64,000 nucleotides of DNA from Ophiodon elongatus (Eukaryota; Chordata; Actinopteri; Perciformes; Hexagrammidae). Position 1 is the first letter of the stretch. The number at the start of each line of letters is the position of its first letter. The notes under the pieces were generated by a model, which worked only from the letters and a program-made list of their open reading frames with translations, was not told where the DNA came from and ran no database searches. Shown here piece by piece: positions 35,345 through 47,938 of the stretch. The stretch covers positions 216,001 to 280,000 of the forward strand of contig JACSYO010001985.1 of assembly GCA_016806645.1 (NCBI GenBank), given 5' to 3'. The translations under genes were made by a program, and so were the position numbers.

Positions 35345-36785
35345 GTAACTTTTTTTTAGAATTGTATAAAATAATATACAAAAGAAGCCTAGAATTTAAT
35401 CTTTTAATGTCTGAAGGTCAGATAGGCGGTAGCCACTTCATTGGCTATAAAAGGGAAAATTGTAGTCGCTGTACGATCAGATGTCTTCGCTTTAATTAGT
35501 AAAGAACTACAAACTAGGGAGGTTATAAACAATATAAATTGTTCATTTGTTTCTCTGCGACAATGTAAAAGATGGTTTCCTATTGTGTCGGTTTTTGGAA
35601 TCAATTTCAATTTTGTCAATACAAATCAGAGATTGTGTAATGGGATGTTTGTGTTTTACTTATTTATAAAAATGTATCTTTAATAGCACTAACTCCCAGT
35701 TTCTACACATGCAGGTTTAAATCTAGTTTTCTTCCATAATTAAGAACTGCAGTAAATCCTGACAAATATCTTTTAATGTAAAATGTTAATTACCTTGACA
35801 TTTTTCTCGCACATTAACTCAGTTATTAAGTGGTGAAATCATGATAGGTAATTGGCACAGTTACCTGGACTGAACTCAACAAATCATTTTGAAGTTAAAA
35901 AAGGTTAAAAAGGTCACTGGTTTGATTGACTTGGTTTAAAAATATAAATCTTAACTTGTAGCGCGTGGCATTTCTTTACTGAGAGCAGCACAATCTTGAT
36001 CTAACTATTTTCGGCTAAAGGTGAACAAAATCAGAGTCTGAAACCAGAAATCTAAACACAAGGATGCTTGAGTATTTATTTGAAGACCTCCGGCTCGACA
36101 CCGAAACCGGATGTCTGTGCGATATTCAGCACAATTCAGGCGGCAACCACCGGGTCTGAAAAGGGAAACCAAAGCTGAAGTGCCTCCAACTTGCATTCTT
36201 TCTCATGACCACCTCAGCATCTGTCCGTTAGAAGGAGTAGCAGGTGTTGCGGAAAATCTCTACGGCATCAGGAGAAGAAGTTGAAACATTAAAGTAGATC
36301 AAAGAAAATGAATAAAAGCTTCTTTGGACCGTTTCAACCACGAGTTCCTGTTTACTGCATAGTCTGAGCTTCCTTGACTCTATAAAGGGTGTAAGGGGAA
36401 CAAGAGGAAGCGGAGGCACAGTAGCTGTTTCTTAGTAAATGACACGTGAGTTTCGGGTTCACGACAAGGACACAGAGTTATATATAATATGGTTATGCAT
36501 ATTTTACCATTACACGGGTTCTTGCCCGTTCTACCACCCGACCTTCATCCCCGGCCGAGGCATATGCAGTTTTAATATAAGAAATTGAACAGATAAAACC
36601 GATCAAATGTTTGCCACGGATCCTGAATTAAAGTATGACACATTATCCGGTAGGGTGTGGACTCTCTGTTCTTCATTTTTTAAGAAGACAGACGCAGATA
36701 TCCTCGTGTGATCTGGCTTTTTGAACCCAGTTTCAGGATAGGCGTGAGAGCATTTCCCAGAGAAAGTGCTGACCTCGTTCTGTGA
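35345..36785. other. Intergenic DNA, no gene seen
   Basis: AT-rich unique-looking sequence. The open frames present are short, unspliced and have no recognisable domain. Confidence 0.5.
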
Positions 36786-36788
36786 ACA

Positions 36789-37061
36789 TTGTATGACGAG
36801 CCAGAAAGTCAACCTGACCCAGACAGGAAGGTGGGAGCATGTGGTGACGAGAGTTAAGAGAGATATGTAAGACCAGATGTGTCCGGTTCGACTGGCTAAA
36901 CCTGATTGGTGGAGAAGTGGTGTGAAGGGAGGTATATAATTCAGATTTAGGGACTCTGATTCTTTGGAGTTGTTGTAAGCTTGTCATCTTGAACAAGAAA
37001 ACAAACCGCTCCCCGCTGGTTGCCTGAATCTGGTTGTCTTCCTCTTCATTCTGCCACAACA
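36789..37061 (+). mobile_element. LTR, family 1, copy 1
   Basis: Matches 42280-42565 (same strand) and the reverse strand of 39455-39950. Shared landmarks are aagtcaacctgacc, ctgattggtgga, a TATA box (gaagggaggtatata at about 36926-36940), tggttgcctgaatc and the 3' end ctgccacaaca. After the end there is a poly-T tract, not a primer-binding site I can recognise. Confidence 0.65.
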
Positions 37062-37064
37062 ATA

Positions 37065-38743
37065 TCTCGCTGATGTTTTTTTTTTTTTTTTTTTGCAGTA
37101 GTTTACTCTTACACACAGCAGTTTATTATGTTTATTTATTAAGTGTTGGTAAATGTGGTATAGAAGTGCCACAGAATAATTCGTGAATGTCGACAAAACT
37201 GTCAAAAATATGATTTTTTTTTTTTTTTTTTTTAAATCAGAAGAAAATTATGACTAAATTAATTAACAGCAGTTTACAAGCACATGTGTGTGTTCAGGGT
37301 GTGAGAGCAGCTTGTTATGCCAGCTGGGTTACAGGAGGCCCAAGGAAGGACCTCCCGCCAAACACCCAGGGCTCCACAGCTCAGGGAGCTGCAGCAGAAG
37401 TTGAATATGGTGCATTCAGGTGTTCCTCGGATGTTCCCCACTTTCTTTTACTCCGGTGTGTTCACGAGCTTCAATCCGTAATGTGTAGAAACAACATGAA
37501 CGCTACAAAGAAGACGTGTTGTATTTCACTGCTTCAACAACAACAACAACAACGACGGTGGCTGTTTTTTTTTTTTTTTACTTTTTGACTGTTTTACTCT
37601 TTTTTTTTTTCAGTCGGGAACTCATTTTTGCGATTATTCCAAAAGTACGTGAATGCAGCAGCGTTTTAATCAAAGTAAGAAACAAATTATCTTTTAGTGA
37701 GACGGAGGAACGGACCCACTGAGGAGTGAGCGTGCACTCAGCTGGAGACACTGCGGAAGGTTTGCAAAACAGATTTTTAAAAAAAAAAAGAAAAAGAAAA
37801 AAGAAGAAGACACTTTGAAGTCTTTACTTCCAGACCTCCTCACCAAACGGACGTCTCACAGCAATAAAGGACAAATAGAGAGAATACGGTGTTCAAGACC
37901 ACAAGAGACGACTAAGGTAAATAATTACTTATATTCATAACAAAAAAAATAAAAAGAAAAAAATAAAGTCATATCAATAACTGTCATGCATAAGAGGTTT
38001 CTCGGGTTCCTTGAGAAGAAAGTAGCTGCGTTTTAAAAATCGAGTGTGAAAAGAAAACCGAAAGGAAAACTTTAACAATCATAGGATGTTTACACCTGGC
38101 CATGTTTTATTTTACAGTCTTCTGTGTGTGTGTGCGTGTGTGTGTGCGTGTGTGTGTGTGTGTGACCCTTGGCTCAAACTAAAAGATGATTCTACTCTGG
38201 TGATGATGGGGAGTTGTGTGAAATTTTAAAGTTTTTCTAAATATGGGGACTCTCCTCCCTTCAGGTTTTTATGTGATATCTGTCGTTGGTTTTAAAATGA
38301 ATAAACACTCAGACAAAGGAACGATGAGACGGAGATATCGTTAAGAGAGGTTTAATATCTTGCAAGAGGAGCAAACATCCTACTCTCAGACGAGTGTGTG
38401 TAAAAGCTCGAAGGTGAAATCCCTCCGTACATCATTTATAGCTTTCAGGGGTTATAGCACAGTTTCAATGTTCACACCTTCTTTGGTTGAGAAGACAATT
38501 GGTGGTCCATCGTGTGTGAGGAGCAAATAGTTTAGTTTAGTCTTCTCTGCACAAGCAACTCCATATAGAGGCTTATAATTCATTGACCACACAAGCAGTA
38601 CATTCTCATTATGATTGTGCGATATGCGTCAGTATTTTTCCCATCATCTATAGTTACTTTCTCTCATTGGGACATGAAGCATTACTGTTGTTTAGGAGTT
38701 AATGCAGTCGTATAAAGGAATAACAAACACAAGCCCATGCTTA

Positions 38744-38817
<74 letters not shown>

Positions 38818-39450
38818 GTAATGGTCAAATGTACCTTGCCCAGTGTTGAGTATTTTAATGCTGAAGAGACATACATTTAACAGAGTCGCAAGATGTCTGC
38901 TTAAGGATGAACTAACTATTCTAGCATTCTCACATTCATGATACAATAGCAAACCGTGGGGGGGAGGGGGGGGGTTGAGTAGAAGACAAAGGGTATTAAA
39001 CAACAATTACAACGCATGATAAAGGACAGAAACCCGTCTCCGCCCTTAATCTATGGCCTCTCTTCCAAAGTACTCAAGGTACAGTTAGCCATTGTAAGCC
39101 ATTTGCTATTCCTTCCCCCCTCACAGACGTCAGAGCTCTGATAACTTAAAAAACAGTTCACACAGATAGAAACTACAGATTAAGAATATGTAAAAAAGTA
39201 TTTCAAACGCCCTTTTAAACTTCAAAATGCTCACCGTAAAACATGTAGCCGTTAAATACGTAGTCCTAGTAACACATCGACAGTTTTTACTAAAAGGACA
39301 AAGACGACCATGTGACACAGGCGACAATTCATTTCTATTTATTCGGCGACAATTGAAATACAACATGAACAATGTTCTTTGAATACAACTACGATGAAAT
39401 ATAAAATACGTGACGTCGTTGTCAAAGCCCCCCGCCCCCAGGAGCTTCAG
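37065..39450. other. Intergenic DNA with homopolymers and microsatellites
   Basis: Holds poly-T tracts near 37080, 37210 and 37570, an imperfect (GT)n at 38124-38164, a (CA)n of about 60 bp at 38755-38816 and a poly-G tract near 38960. Parts around 38320-38480 and 39030-39190 look like further LTR debris. No gene can be supported. Confidence 0.55.
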
Positions 39451-39454
39451 GTGG

Positions 39455-39950
39455 TGTTGTGGCAAATGTACGAGGGCAACAACTCCAAACAGCTACGAGG
39501 TGGTGTAGTGGGAAGCACTGTCACCTCACAGCAAGAGGGGCCAGGGTTCGATCCCCCGACCCCGGGTCGTCCTTCTGTGTGGAGTTTGCAGCATGGGTTC
39601 CCTCTGGGTTCTCTGGCTTCCTCCCACAGTCCAAAGACACACAGCTTATGTTAATTGGAGGCTCTAAATTGCACGTAGGTGTGAATGGTTGTCCGTCTCT
39701 ATGTGTGACCTGTCCAGGGTCCGCCCAATGTCAGGCTGGGATCGGCTCCCGCGACCCTAAATAGGATAAGCCTTTTGGATAATGGGATGGAAACAACTCC
39801 AAACAACTCCAAAGAATCAGAATTATATACCTCTTGCCACTTACCACCAATCAGTCGACCTGAAAACATCTGGATGGAAGTTTACTTGCATATCTCTTAG
39901 TTTCCCACATATTCCCACCTTCTTGTCCAGGTCTAGTTGACTTCTTGGCT
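39455..39950 (-). mobile_element. LTR, family 1, copy 2, interrupted by a SINE
   Basis: The minus strand matches the LTRs at 36789 and 42280. Its 3' end (complement of tgttgtggcaaatgtac) is at 39455 and the remainder resumes at about 39792, with the complement of ggtatataattc and of agccaagaagtcaac at about 39825-39950. The SINE at 39491-39791 splits it. Confidence 0.65.
39491..39791 (+). mobile_element. tRNA-derived SINE
   Basis: The head has an A-box-like tggtgtagtgg at about 39501-39511 and a B box ggttcgatcc at 39545-39554. The body includes the cttcctcccacagtccaaag segment familiar from teleost SINEs. It is flanked by a perfect 13-bp target duplication, aacaactccaaac, at 39478-39490 and 39792-39804. 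Confidence 0.88.
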
Positions 39951-40504
39951 CCTGTCTCCAGTTCCCTGTTCAAATTACTTATCCTTCCTCCGGCTGTGTA
40001 CAAATCTCATAAGGTCACATACGCTTATTCTTCAACAATGGTCTGCCATATTTAAGGTGGACGTCTTAGTATATTGTTTGTATCGTGCTGTATGCCGAAC
40101 AACAACGTTTTGACCCTCTTCTTCTGTTTTACTCACATTTTCAACGACCAGTGAATTACGACTTTGGAGAAATACGTTCACAGTCACCGATATCGTTTCT
40201 CGTTCAACCTCCGACTGAACAAACCACCAACGTTCTCAAGCAAATGTTTTGTTCACTCGTTGAAGTTGTAACTGCATTTCAGCCGGTTGAAAAATAGATC
40301 TGAGATGTTCAGACCCGGTTGGTGCTCACTAGGTATAATAGTGTCTGGGAAGAGATTAGCACTGCCACTGTTTATCTCAAGGCGTTCTGTTATTGGATTC
40401 AGGAATGTCACCGTTACCGGGGGGGTTTGAGGTCTCACACTGTGACGAGAGAGGTGTGCTCGTTTGTGTGTGACATGTAGCTCTGACATATAGGGATAAA
40501 TAAG

Positions 40505-40915
40505 GAATATCATGAAACAGAACTTATCTATGAAATCACGTATTCTTGAAAGAAGAGGCACGGTTGCACAGAGTCTTCAGAGTCTATCCAAGTGTGCACT
40601 GAAGAGAAGAAGTCAGACAGAATTATATAATTGGTCTGGAGAGGATGGAGCTGTATTGAAACATCCTTCCTTAGATAGTTGCAGACAAAAGATCGCTTGT
40701 CAGCGTGGTTCTGACAACACCAAATATAGGCATATTTCCTGCAATGGGGTCTCGTCAGATGGGCCCTCCAACATATACAGGGACGAGGATGCTCCTGCTA
40801 CCTCGGCAGCTGCGGCGTGACCAACGAATCCCCCAATGCAGGCACTGATAGTATGCACAATAACAGTTCACTCAGATAAGAATATGAAATACACTAAGAA
40901 TATAAAATTCCCATT
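40505..40915 (-). mobile_element. LTR-like repeat, family 3, copy 2
   Basis: Second copy of the sequence at 34925-35340, in the same orientation, moderately diverged. Shared ends are cagaacttatctatgaaatc at the left and the taagaatat/actaagaatataaaat segment at the right. Confidence 0.5.
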
Positions 40916-40984
40916 ACGTATTATATACATGACATATAGTGATACTCCTATATTATAAGTACATAATGCTTTCTAGCTCCATGT

Positions 40985-41475
40985 GAAATTAACAACAGTG
41001 TTTGTTACACAGCATGTTATAACTGCCATAACTTAAGCCATAAAGACACAGAGAACGGGCAACCCTTTCTATGACGCCTATATCTATAATGCATTATAAA
41101 CATGCTTCTAATGTGTCATAAACCGCTTAAAGTACTATATAATCAGTCACTTCCCCTTTTGGAAGGATCATAGTGTATTATGATAGCCATAGTTGTAATA
41201 TGTTGTAATCTTTTTTTATAATTCATTATAATCACTGATATAATGCTTTTTAATGTGATTATAAGCGACTAAAAGTGGCAATTTTTTGCTTTAAGTGAAG
41301 TGAACAAAAAGTCTTACATCTATTCAATAACTGCACAAAACGTAAAATGTATTTTATTATTTTATTTTTACTTACTTACTTTATGCTTACTGTTATAAAT
41401 GAGTATTTATGGTTGCTTATAACTACAATTATTCAGTCCAATAAGCATTATAATGCATTATAAGTATGTTAATTG
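40985..41475. mobile_element. AT-rich palindromic, DNA-transposon-like element
   Basis: Carries the palindrome taatgcattataa at 41087-41099 and again at 41451-41463, plus several ttataac/gttataa segments in both orientations. Non-coding. Probably a non-autonomous DNA element; family and exact ends are not established. Confidence 0.45.
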
Positions 41476-42279
41476 TGGTGGAAGTTGACCGAATAAGGGA
41501 GACCTACAAAGAGAAATTTGTCTTTGTATATTTAATAGGCTTCTGCGCAGAAGGACCGAAACCAACAAAGTGACACTCAAGCGACTGCCGAGGAATCGGT
41601 CCTGAGTGCATCTTCACCAGGGTTTTATATGCATAAGGACAAAGAGTCAATACTTACATTCATGACAGGATTAGATATGTCTAATACAAACAAAGAGGCT
41701 TCACTTATTAAAGAACATGGGACTTTCCAAAATGAAGGCACACTCTTGGCTTGGACAGACGGGAAAAGGTTAATGTGCAGACTCGGCTATATTTCAATCT
41801 CACATCAGTGTGGTATACAGATTGGGCATTGTAGTGACCAACACAGTTCGTATACAAAATCAGAAGTTTTAGTATGCCCCTCGGCAGAAAGGGAGTCAGA
41901 CGTCAGCGGTTCAGTCGAAGTTCAGTGGAGCCAGACGAAACGTCAGTGATTCAGTCGAAGTTCAACGGGAAGGGAGCCGGAGACTTTCCCGCAGGCCATA
42001 AGAACAGTATAACACAGAGAATAGCATTTAATACAAAGGTTAATGATCATTTTTCCTCTACATTAATAATGTGTGGTGGAAATCTGAAATTTAAATTGAG
42101 AACCAAGATGTCCTTCAAGAGTTTATTGAATCATTTTGATGATACATTAAAGCAGTTCTCTGTAACCCAGGAGTCAGATCCTTCTTTCAAACTCTGTTGT
42201 CACGTTGGAGGGAAAACGCATTATGAATGCTGAACTTATAATTACATTATGTCAACCACTTATAATTAGGGCCAAAGAC

Positions 42280-42565
42280 CCTCGATTACCAGCCAAGAAG
42301 TCAACTTGACCTGAACCACATGTAGGAATGTGTGAGAAAGTACAAAAACAGGAAACATCTATCCAGATGTGTCCGGGTTGACATGCTAGAACCTGATTGG
42401 TGGACAGTGGCGTGAAGGGAGGTATATAGTAAGAACTTGGAGATTCTGATGTTAGGAGTTTGTTGAACTTGTTGTATGAAGATAGTAATCTTGAGCAAGC
42501 AATAAACGACTCCCTGCTGGTTGCCCGAATCCAAAAGCTGTCTTCCTCATCATTCTGCCACAACA
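42280..42565 (+). mobile_element. LTR, family 1, copy 3, upstream of copy B
   Basis: Same landmarks as 36789-37061, including gaagggaggtatata (about 42414-42428) as a TATA-like element, an AATAAA in agcaataaacgactc near 42500 and the 3' end ctgccacaaca at 42565. It directly precedes a gag-like coding remnant, so it is probably a 5' LTR. It lies about 1.2 kb upstream of the first recognised exon of copy B. Confidence 0.65.
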
Positions 42566-42574
42566 CTGTCACTC

Positions 42575-42800
42575 GTCTGAGAGTTCGGCGTCCAAGCCAC
42601 CAAACTAAAAGCACAGCTCCAAGCTCTGCGAGGAGCATACAGAGGAAGAGGGCGCCGAAGTCGCACCTGGAGCAGAGATCGATCACCGAGCAGAGGATCA
42701 GGCAATGTGGGCCCTCGGCATGAAGGGTGCTGGAATTGTGGAGACTCAGGCCACTGGTTCAGAGACTGTCACAAGGGGAACCACTGTTGCCCCACACAAA
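42575..42800 (+). pseudogene. Gag nucleocapsid remnant with CCHC zinc knuckle
   Basis: In one frame the stretch encodes an Arg/Gly/Ser-rich basic region and then a zinc knuckle at 42728-42769 with spacing C-x2-C-x4-H-x4-C, the nucleocapsid motif of retroviruses and LTR retrotransposons. No protease, polymerase or envelope region follows; the sequence passes into CA-repeat-containing non-coding DNA by 42900. It is the truncated gag remnant of the LTR element whose LTR lies at 42280-42565. Whether retrovirus or gypsy-type cannot be decided. Confidence 0.65.
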
Positions 42801-42959
42801 CTATATCCCAACCAAGAGACTGCATTGAGGACACGAGGCATGTCGGGCGGCAGAGGTGGAGGAGACTCCAGTCTGGTGATTGCACCCCTGACACCACACA
42901 CACACACACAAGCATGCACATACATACCAACAAGATACAAATAAAAGGTCAAGGTTAAA

Positions 42960-43733
42960 ATAAATCTGATGCTTTTACGATCTCTAAAAAAAAAAATCAA
43001 AGTTGAACTTTAATTGCGTCTTGGAGAAAAACATACGACTAGATTGAGAACAATGATGCGTGTAATACAAGTATTGTTGCTGCTGTAGTGTTTGTGTAGT
43101 GTGTGCGGTGTGAGTGTGTGGTTGAGTGAGAAACAAATTTGCGCAGGCAGACAACCAACTACCGGGATCTTATTGACTTAGAGCAGCGTCTGGCAGTCTG
43201 TCAGGGGTAAATTGGTGTATAGTCTATGCTACTTAGCAAAATGCATTGAGTACATTTTAGCTCCTTCTGGTAAACAGTTACACAGTGTATATGTCTAGGG
43301 CTTTTATTGTGAAAGCTAAGAACAGAATGGGTGGATCTGGTTTGCGCTACATCTGTCAAGGTTGAAAAGAGTAACAAAGTTTGCCGTCTTGGTTCGGACT
43401 AAGGAGCCTCTGTGTTGGTTCTGTGGACAGCTCAACTTCGATGTTCACTTTTCGAACTTACCTTTCACTTTGTGCACCGTGCTCTGTGCATTTTTAAGGT
43501 TTGACGATATTTTAAGAGATTTTTGTCTTGTTCTGCAAAATGTTCCCGGCAATGAATGTTTGCGTGATCCTGTGATCCCACTTTTTGAGCAGGATCTCCT
43601 GATATCGCGAGAATCCAGCTGCTGTGCAGACAAAAGACTAAGAGTGGACAACTTTTAGGATTTTACCTATCCAAGAAGCTGAACCTTCCCATTCAATGAA
43701 CCCTTCCTTTGTCTATTTCTTTTTACTTTTCAG
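42960..43733 (+). other. Flank between retroelement remnant and copy B
   Basis: No exon supported. From about 43640 to the acceptor at 43733 the sequence parallels that before copy A's first exon (agagtggacaac, then tttttacttttcag). This marks the left limit of recognisable A/B homology; no promoter or first exon for copy B can be seen. Confidence 0.5.
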
Positions 43734-45651
43734 CTTTGCGTTGCTATCGAAGCGTGCCAGCAAGCTGCCTCCTTGCAGCAGGTTCAACTGAAAGCCCAGT
43801 GACACAGATGAACAAAGCTCTCGCAGTTGGCAGCCGAAGATCACAAACACCATGTCCCATCCCTTGTACAACCCCTATGCCTCTGGGAACCAAAGTTCCA
43901 CCCAGGGGCAGTATGGACCTGAACAGAGTACGGCCATAATAGACGAGAACATGGAGCAATCTATAGACATGCATATTAGTAGAGCCAGTAAGGGGATGAG
44001 GCTACTTGGCAAACCAATGCATCAGCCGATAGACTCTCACTTGACCAGGATTCAAAGGGACTGTATCTCCTCAGAAACAGGGATGGTCTCCTACCCTAAA
44101 CCAATGTCCTCAACCTATGCCTCTCTAGTTAAAAGTGGAAGTAGCTCCTCGGACTGGTCATCAAACTACGAAAGGCCCACTGCCAATGAACCCTCTAAAT
44201 TTGAGTCATCGTCTGCTACGTCTTCTTTAGCAGGAAGTGGTGACAGTGTGTTAATTGCCTCCAGGGAAAGAGAACATGTAATGCAGTCTCTTCCAGGCTT
44301 GGGCCATTTTGAGTATCCATTGTCGGACAAGCCTGCAGCCCCTACAGAGTGCAGTCAATCCAAGTACACCTCTGAATCAGCTTCTGACATCCTTCTACAT
44401 TTTGGACTAGATAAAGAGGACTTGGACTATCTTACCTACTACCCTGAAGACCAGATCACCCCTGCTAACCTACCGTCAATCTTGCAACAAATCCGCATTG
44501 AGAAGACCAAGAGAGCTACGACTGCAGTCCAGTTGAAACCTTGCCCTGAACCCCAACCTGCCAGAAGTGTGTGGGGAATGGACAGTCACAGGGTTAGTCA
44601 TTCTGGAGGGGCAGGGATGCGCCAGGAGGAAATTTCATCCGCAGTTCTCGAGCCCAGTAAAGTGATTGACTGTGGACATACTGACAAATACACTGAAGGG
44701 GCTGGAGATGAGACTGGAAGTATCATTCGCAAAAGAGAAAGTTGTGGTGGGAGTGGAAGTATGTTGTTGATAGACACTTATGCTAGTAGCAGACACATTG
44801 GAGAACCATCGCGAAAAAATACAACAGAGGTGAAAAGCAGTGCCTTGGGTGTTTCACGTGACCAGGCGAGTTCTGTTTCTTGTCTCAGCTCTTTGCACTG
44901 TTCAAAACTGAGCTCTGTGGATCCCCCAAGCAATGATCAGACAAAATTACAGATCCAACCAAACCCCAGTTCCCAAACAATCCTCAGCTCTTCCTCTCTG
45001 CCAAAGACAAACACAGACAACAGAGTTGTCAAGTCTGAAGCCTCCAATCCCATTGCTTTGAAAGACCCAGAGGCAGATCGCCAGTCAACATTGAAAACCC
45101 GACCACTCTCCACTTTGTACCATGGTGTGCATCCCAGTAGACCGGACCCTGTGCTCATTGGCAGTAATGACACCAGTGGCAATATGGATCCGAGTACATC
45201 TGAAGCACAAGGGTCAACAGTTGCTGAAAAGCAGCAGACACGGCAGCAACCAATATCGCAGATGCAGCAACAACAGAAGCAGAAGCAGCAGGAGGAGAAG
45301 CAGCCAGTATCACAGACGGGGCAAGAAATGTTGCCTTTAGTTTTTTCTGCTACCGAATCAGTTCCCCCTGCTTGTCACATTCCCAGCATCCCTGGTGCCA
45401 TGCAACATCTGCCATTTATCCCGGTTGTTCCTCCCCCCATCGTTAGTCCTCCAGCTCTGCCTCAGCCAAACCCAGTCCTGCTGGACCTCATTCACCTGCC
45501 GCTGCCAACCTCCGACAAGCAGCCTCTGGCAAAAGTGTCAGTCTCCATGGATCTGCCAACAGGGGCCACGATGCATGACGGCGCTGTAGCCACACCGAGA
45601 AACTTTCCACATAACTGTGGTCTGTGTAAGAGAAAATGTCTTAATTTGAAG
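43734..45651 (+). CDS. Copy B exon 1: N-terminal region and first half of zinc finger
   Basis: ATG at 43852, the counterpart of 8032 in copy A; 600 codons without a stop, donor aag|gtgagt. Keeps MSHPLYNPYA, the SESASDILLHFGL helical segment, the VIDCGH motif and the CGLC cysteine pair before the intron. The region 43734-43851 has an in-frame stop (cag tga at about 43800) where copy A stays open, so only the ATG at 43852 can be the start here. The glutamine-rich run is much shorter than in copy A. A long open frame with many substitutions but no breaks suggests it was under selection after duplication. Confidence 0.8.
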
Positions 45652-47905
45652 GTGAGTGGAAGTCTGCACTCTGTTGTCTCTCCCTTTAGGAAATTGTGTT
45701 TGAAAAATAAATAAATTCCACGACTGACAGCTATGCCATTGTTAAACTAACATCATTGTCTAGTTCAGGCAGATTCCGTTATTGGCGGTAAAAGTTGTAG
45801 TGATAATGAGGCCTTTCTAAATGATGTGCGTTTTGTATTCTGACTACTAGGACTGGGTCTCCCACCAGAACACCAGCCTTCACATTGATAACTGCAAATA
45901 TCTCTGTAAAAGGTCAGTCTTTTTTCTCATAAAAATTTTGTTGTTTTCTTTGGCTTTAGTGTTCAAATACTTGGAAGTTGTGAAACAGTACCCTGCTGAC
46001 ATTTGGCAAATATTCCTTTCATATTGATCATTATGTTTTTCTCGTCCATTGCTCTCTTCAGTGCTGCAGGTAAAGATGCCAAGCCCTCGCCCTCAACCTC
46101 TTCACAGACGTCCCAGCATCGTCAGAAAACCAGGCATGGAAGCTGCTCCGGCTCCCATTCACGTTCCCGCTCTCGTTCCCGCTCTCGTTCCCGCTCACCG
46201 ATCCCCCGTCGGCGCCATCATTCAAAGGGCAAACGAGAGAAAACCAGCAGCCGATCACGATCACCGCACAACTCCAGATACAGTCGCAGGTCTGTGATGC
46301 ATAAATTCTAATATGAGCAATAAGATGGGTGAACTGAGAAGATACCACTCTCCACCTGCTTGTGAAATGACCAAATATGTTCCTGCAGACCCTTTAAATG
46401 TCTGCATCAACACCACAATTTTAGCCTCTTTCCCTTTGAAAGTCACCCCTTGAGAAGTCATCATCATTTGATTTCAACTGTACTTTGATCAGGTCCCAGT
46501 CAGGTTCTCGCCCTACCTCCTCCCGCTATCGGTCGCGTTCAAAGAGCCCTGAGAGACAACCGTCGCAGAGGAGGAGAGAAAAGAAAAGGTCCTCGCCAAG
46601 GAGAAGAGATGACAGACACTCATCTCCAAGGTGGAACTATAAGAGACGGTCATCTCCAAGGAGGACTGATGAGAAACGATTGCCCTCCTTTTGGAGTGAC
46701 AAAAGACGATTGCCACCAAGGAGGACTGACGAGAGACGATCGCCACAAAGTAGGAGCGATAAGAGGCGGTCCACTCGACGGAAAAGGTCGAGCAGTAATG
46801 AGACTGTGGCTGAGAAACTACTGAAAACCTCAGGTTTGAGAAATTATAAACACTATGAGGACGCAATATCTTGTTTTAAAGGATTATCTTGTTACCGAAC
46901 ATACCTGTTTCTATTAAATTGGTTTGTAGAAATGTATGCCACCAGCAAACTGTTTTGTTCCTTGAATTTATATATAATATTTAAGGAATACTGGCTCTTC
47001 ATTGTTTTGTTGCTTTCGAGAGTAATGCTGTGTTTACACCAGTTTGATTATTTGTGCTTATTTGCGTAACTCGTCTGTAGAGAAAACCATCAACCATCAA
47101 CCATGGCCAAAATAACAACTATTGCTGCTTTGTACATGCTGTGGAAGTCCCAGAAATGACAACGAAATTCATATTTACTGTATCTAACAAGCCACATGTT
47201 GGCTGGTTTACTACATCGGTATGAACCTAAAATAAACCAATTTTGAAGTGATTCAACTCCAATAAACGGATGCTGGAATAACTACATATTGATGCAGATT
47301 TGTAAAAAGTCTGAATTCCTGCTTTGACAGGTCTGTCTGTGATTATTTTCACAGTAAGATTAACACAATAAAGACTTTGTCAGTCATCTTTACCAAATAG
47401 TTTTTTTATGTTTCAACATTTTACTGCGCTTTCCACTGGTTCAGATGCAAATGTTGACTTGTAAGCCAAGTAGAAAACGTTTTCCAGTGAAGATTTGGCG
47501 ACAGCTTATTCAGAACGAAAGTTGTGGTCATTTTACGATGAAATTATCGTTAACTGTATTTTTTCATCTTACAATAGAGACTCTGTATGAGACTTCGTAA
47601 CCACCAAAACGCTGTTATTTTTGACACTTTTTTTCGTCTTCGTCCCACCAGCTGTCCAGTCTCTGTCAAAACAGTCTGACCTGGAGACTTTGATTAGAAG
47701 TTTGGCTCCTATCATACTTGCCGAGCTAGCCAAGAGGAAGTCCTCATCATCATCCTCCTCCTCTTCCAATGGAGGAAATACCTCCTCGTCTTCTTCTTCC
47801 TCATCCTCATCCTCTACACCGAAGAAGAAGTTGACTAAAAAACCTTCTGAAGCAAGTCCCTGCCTGCAGAAGAGTGAGACAAATGCTTCCACAAAGACTA
47901 AGGTT

Positions 47906-47938
<33 letters not shown>

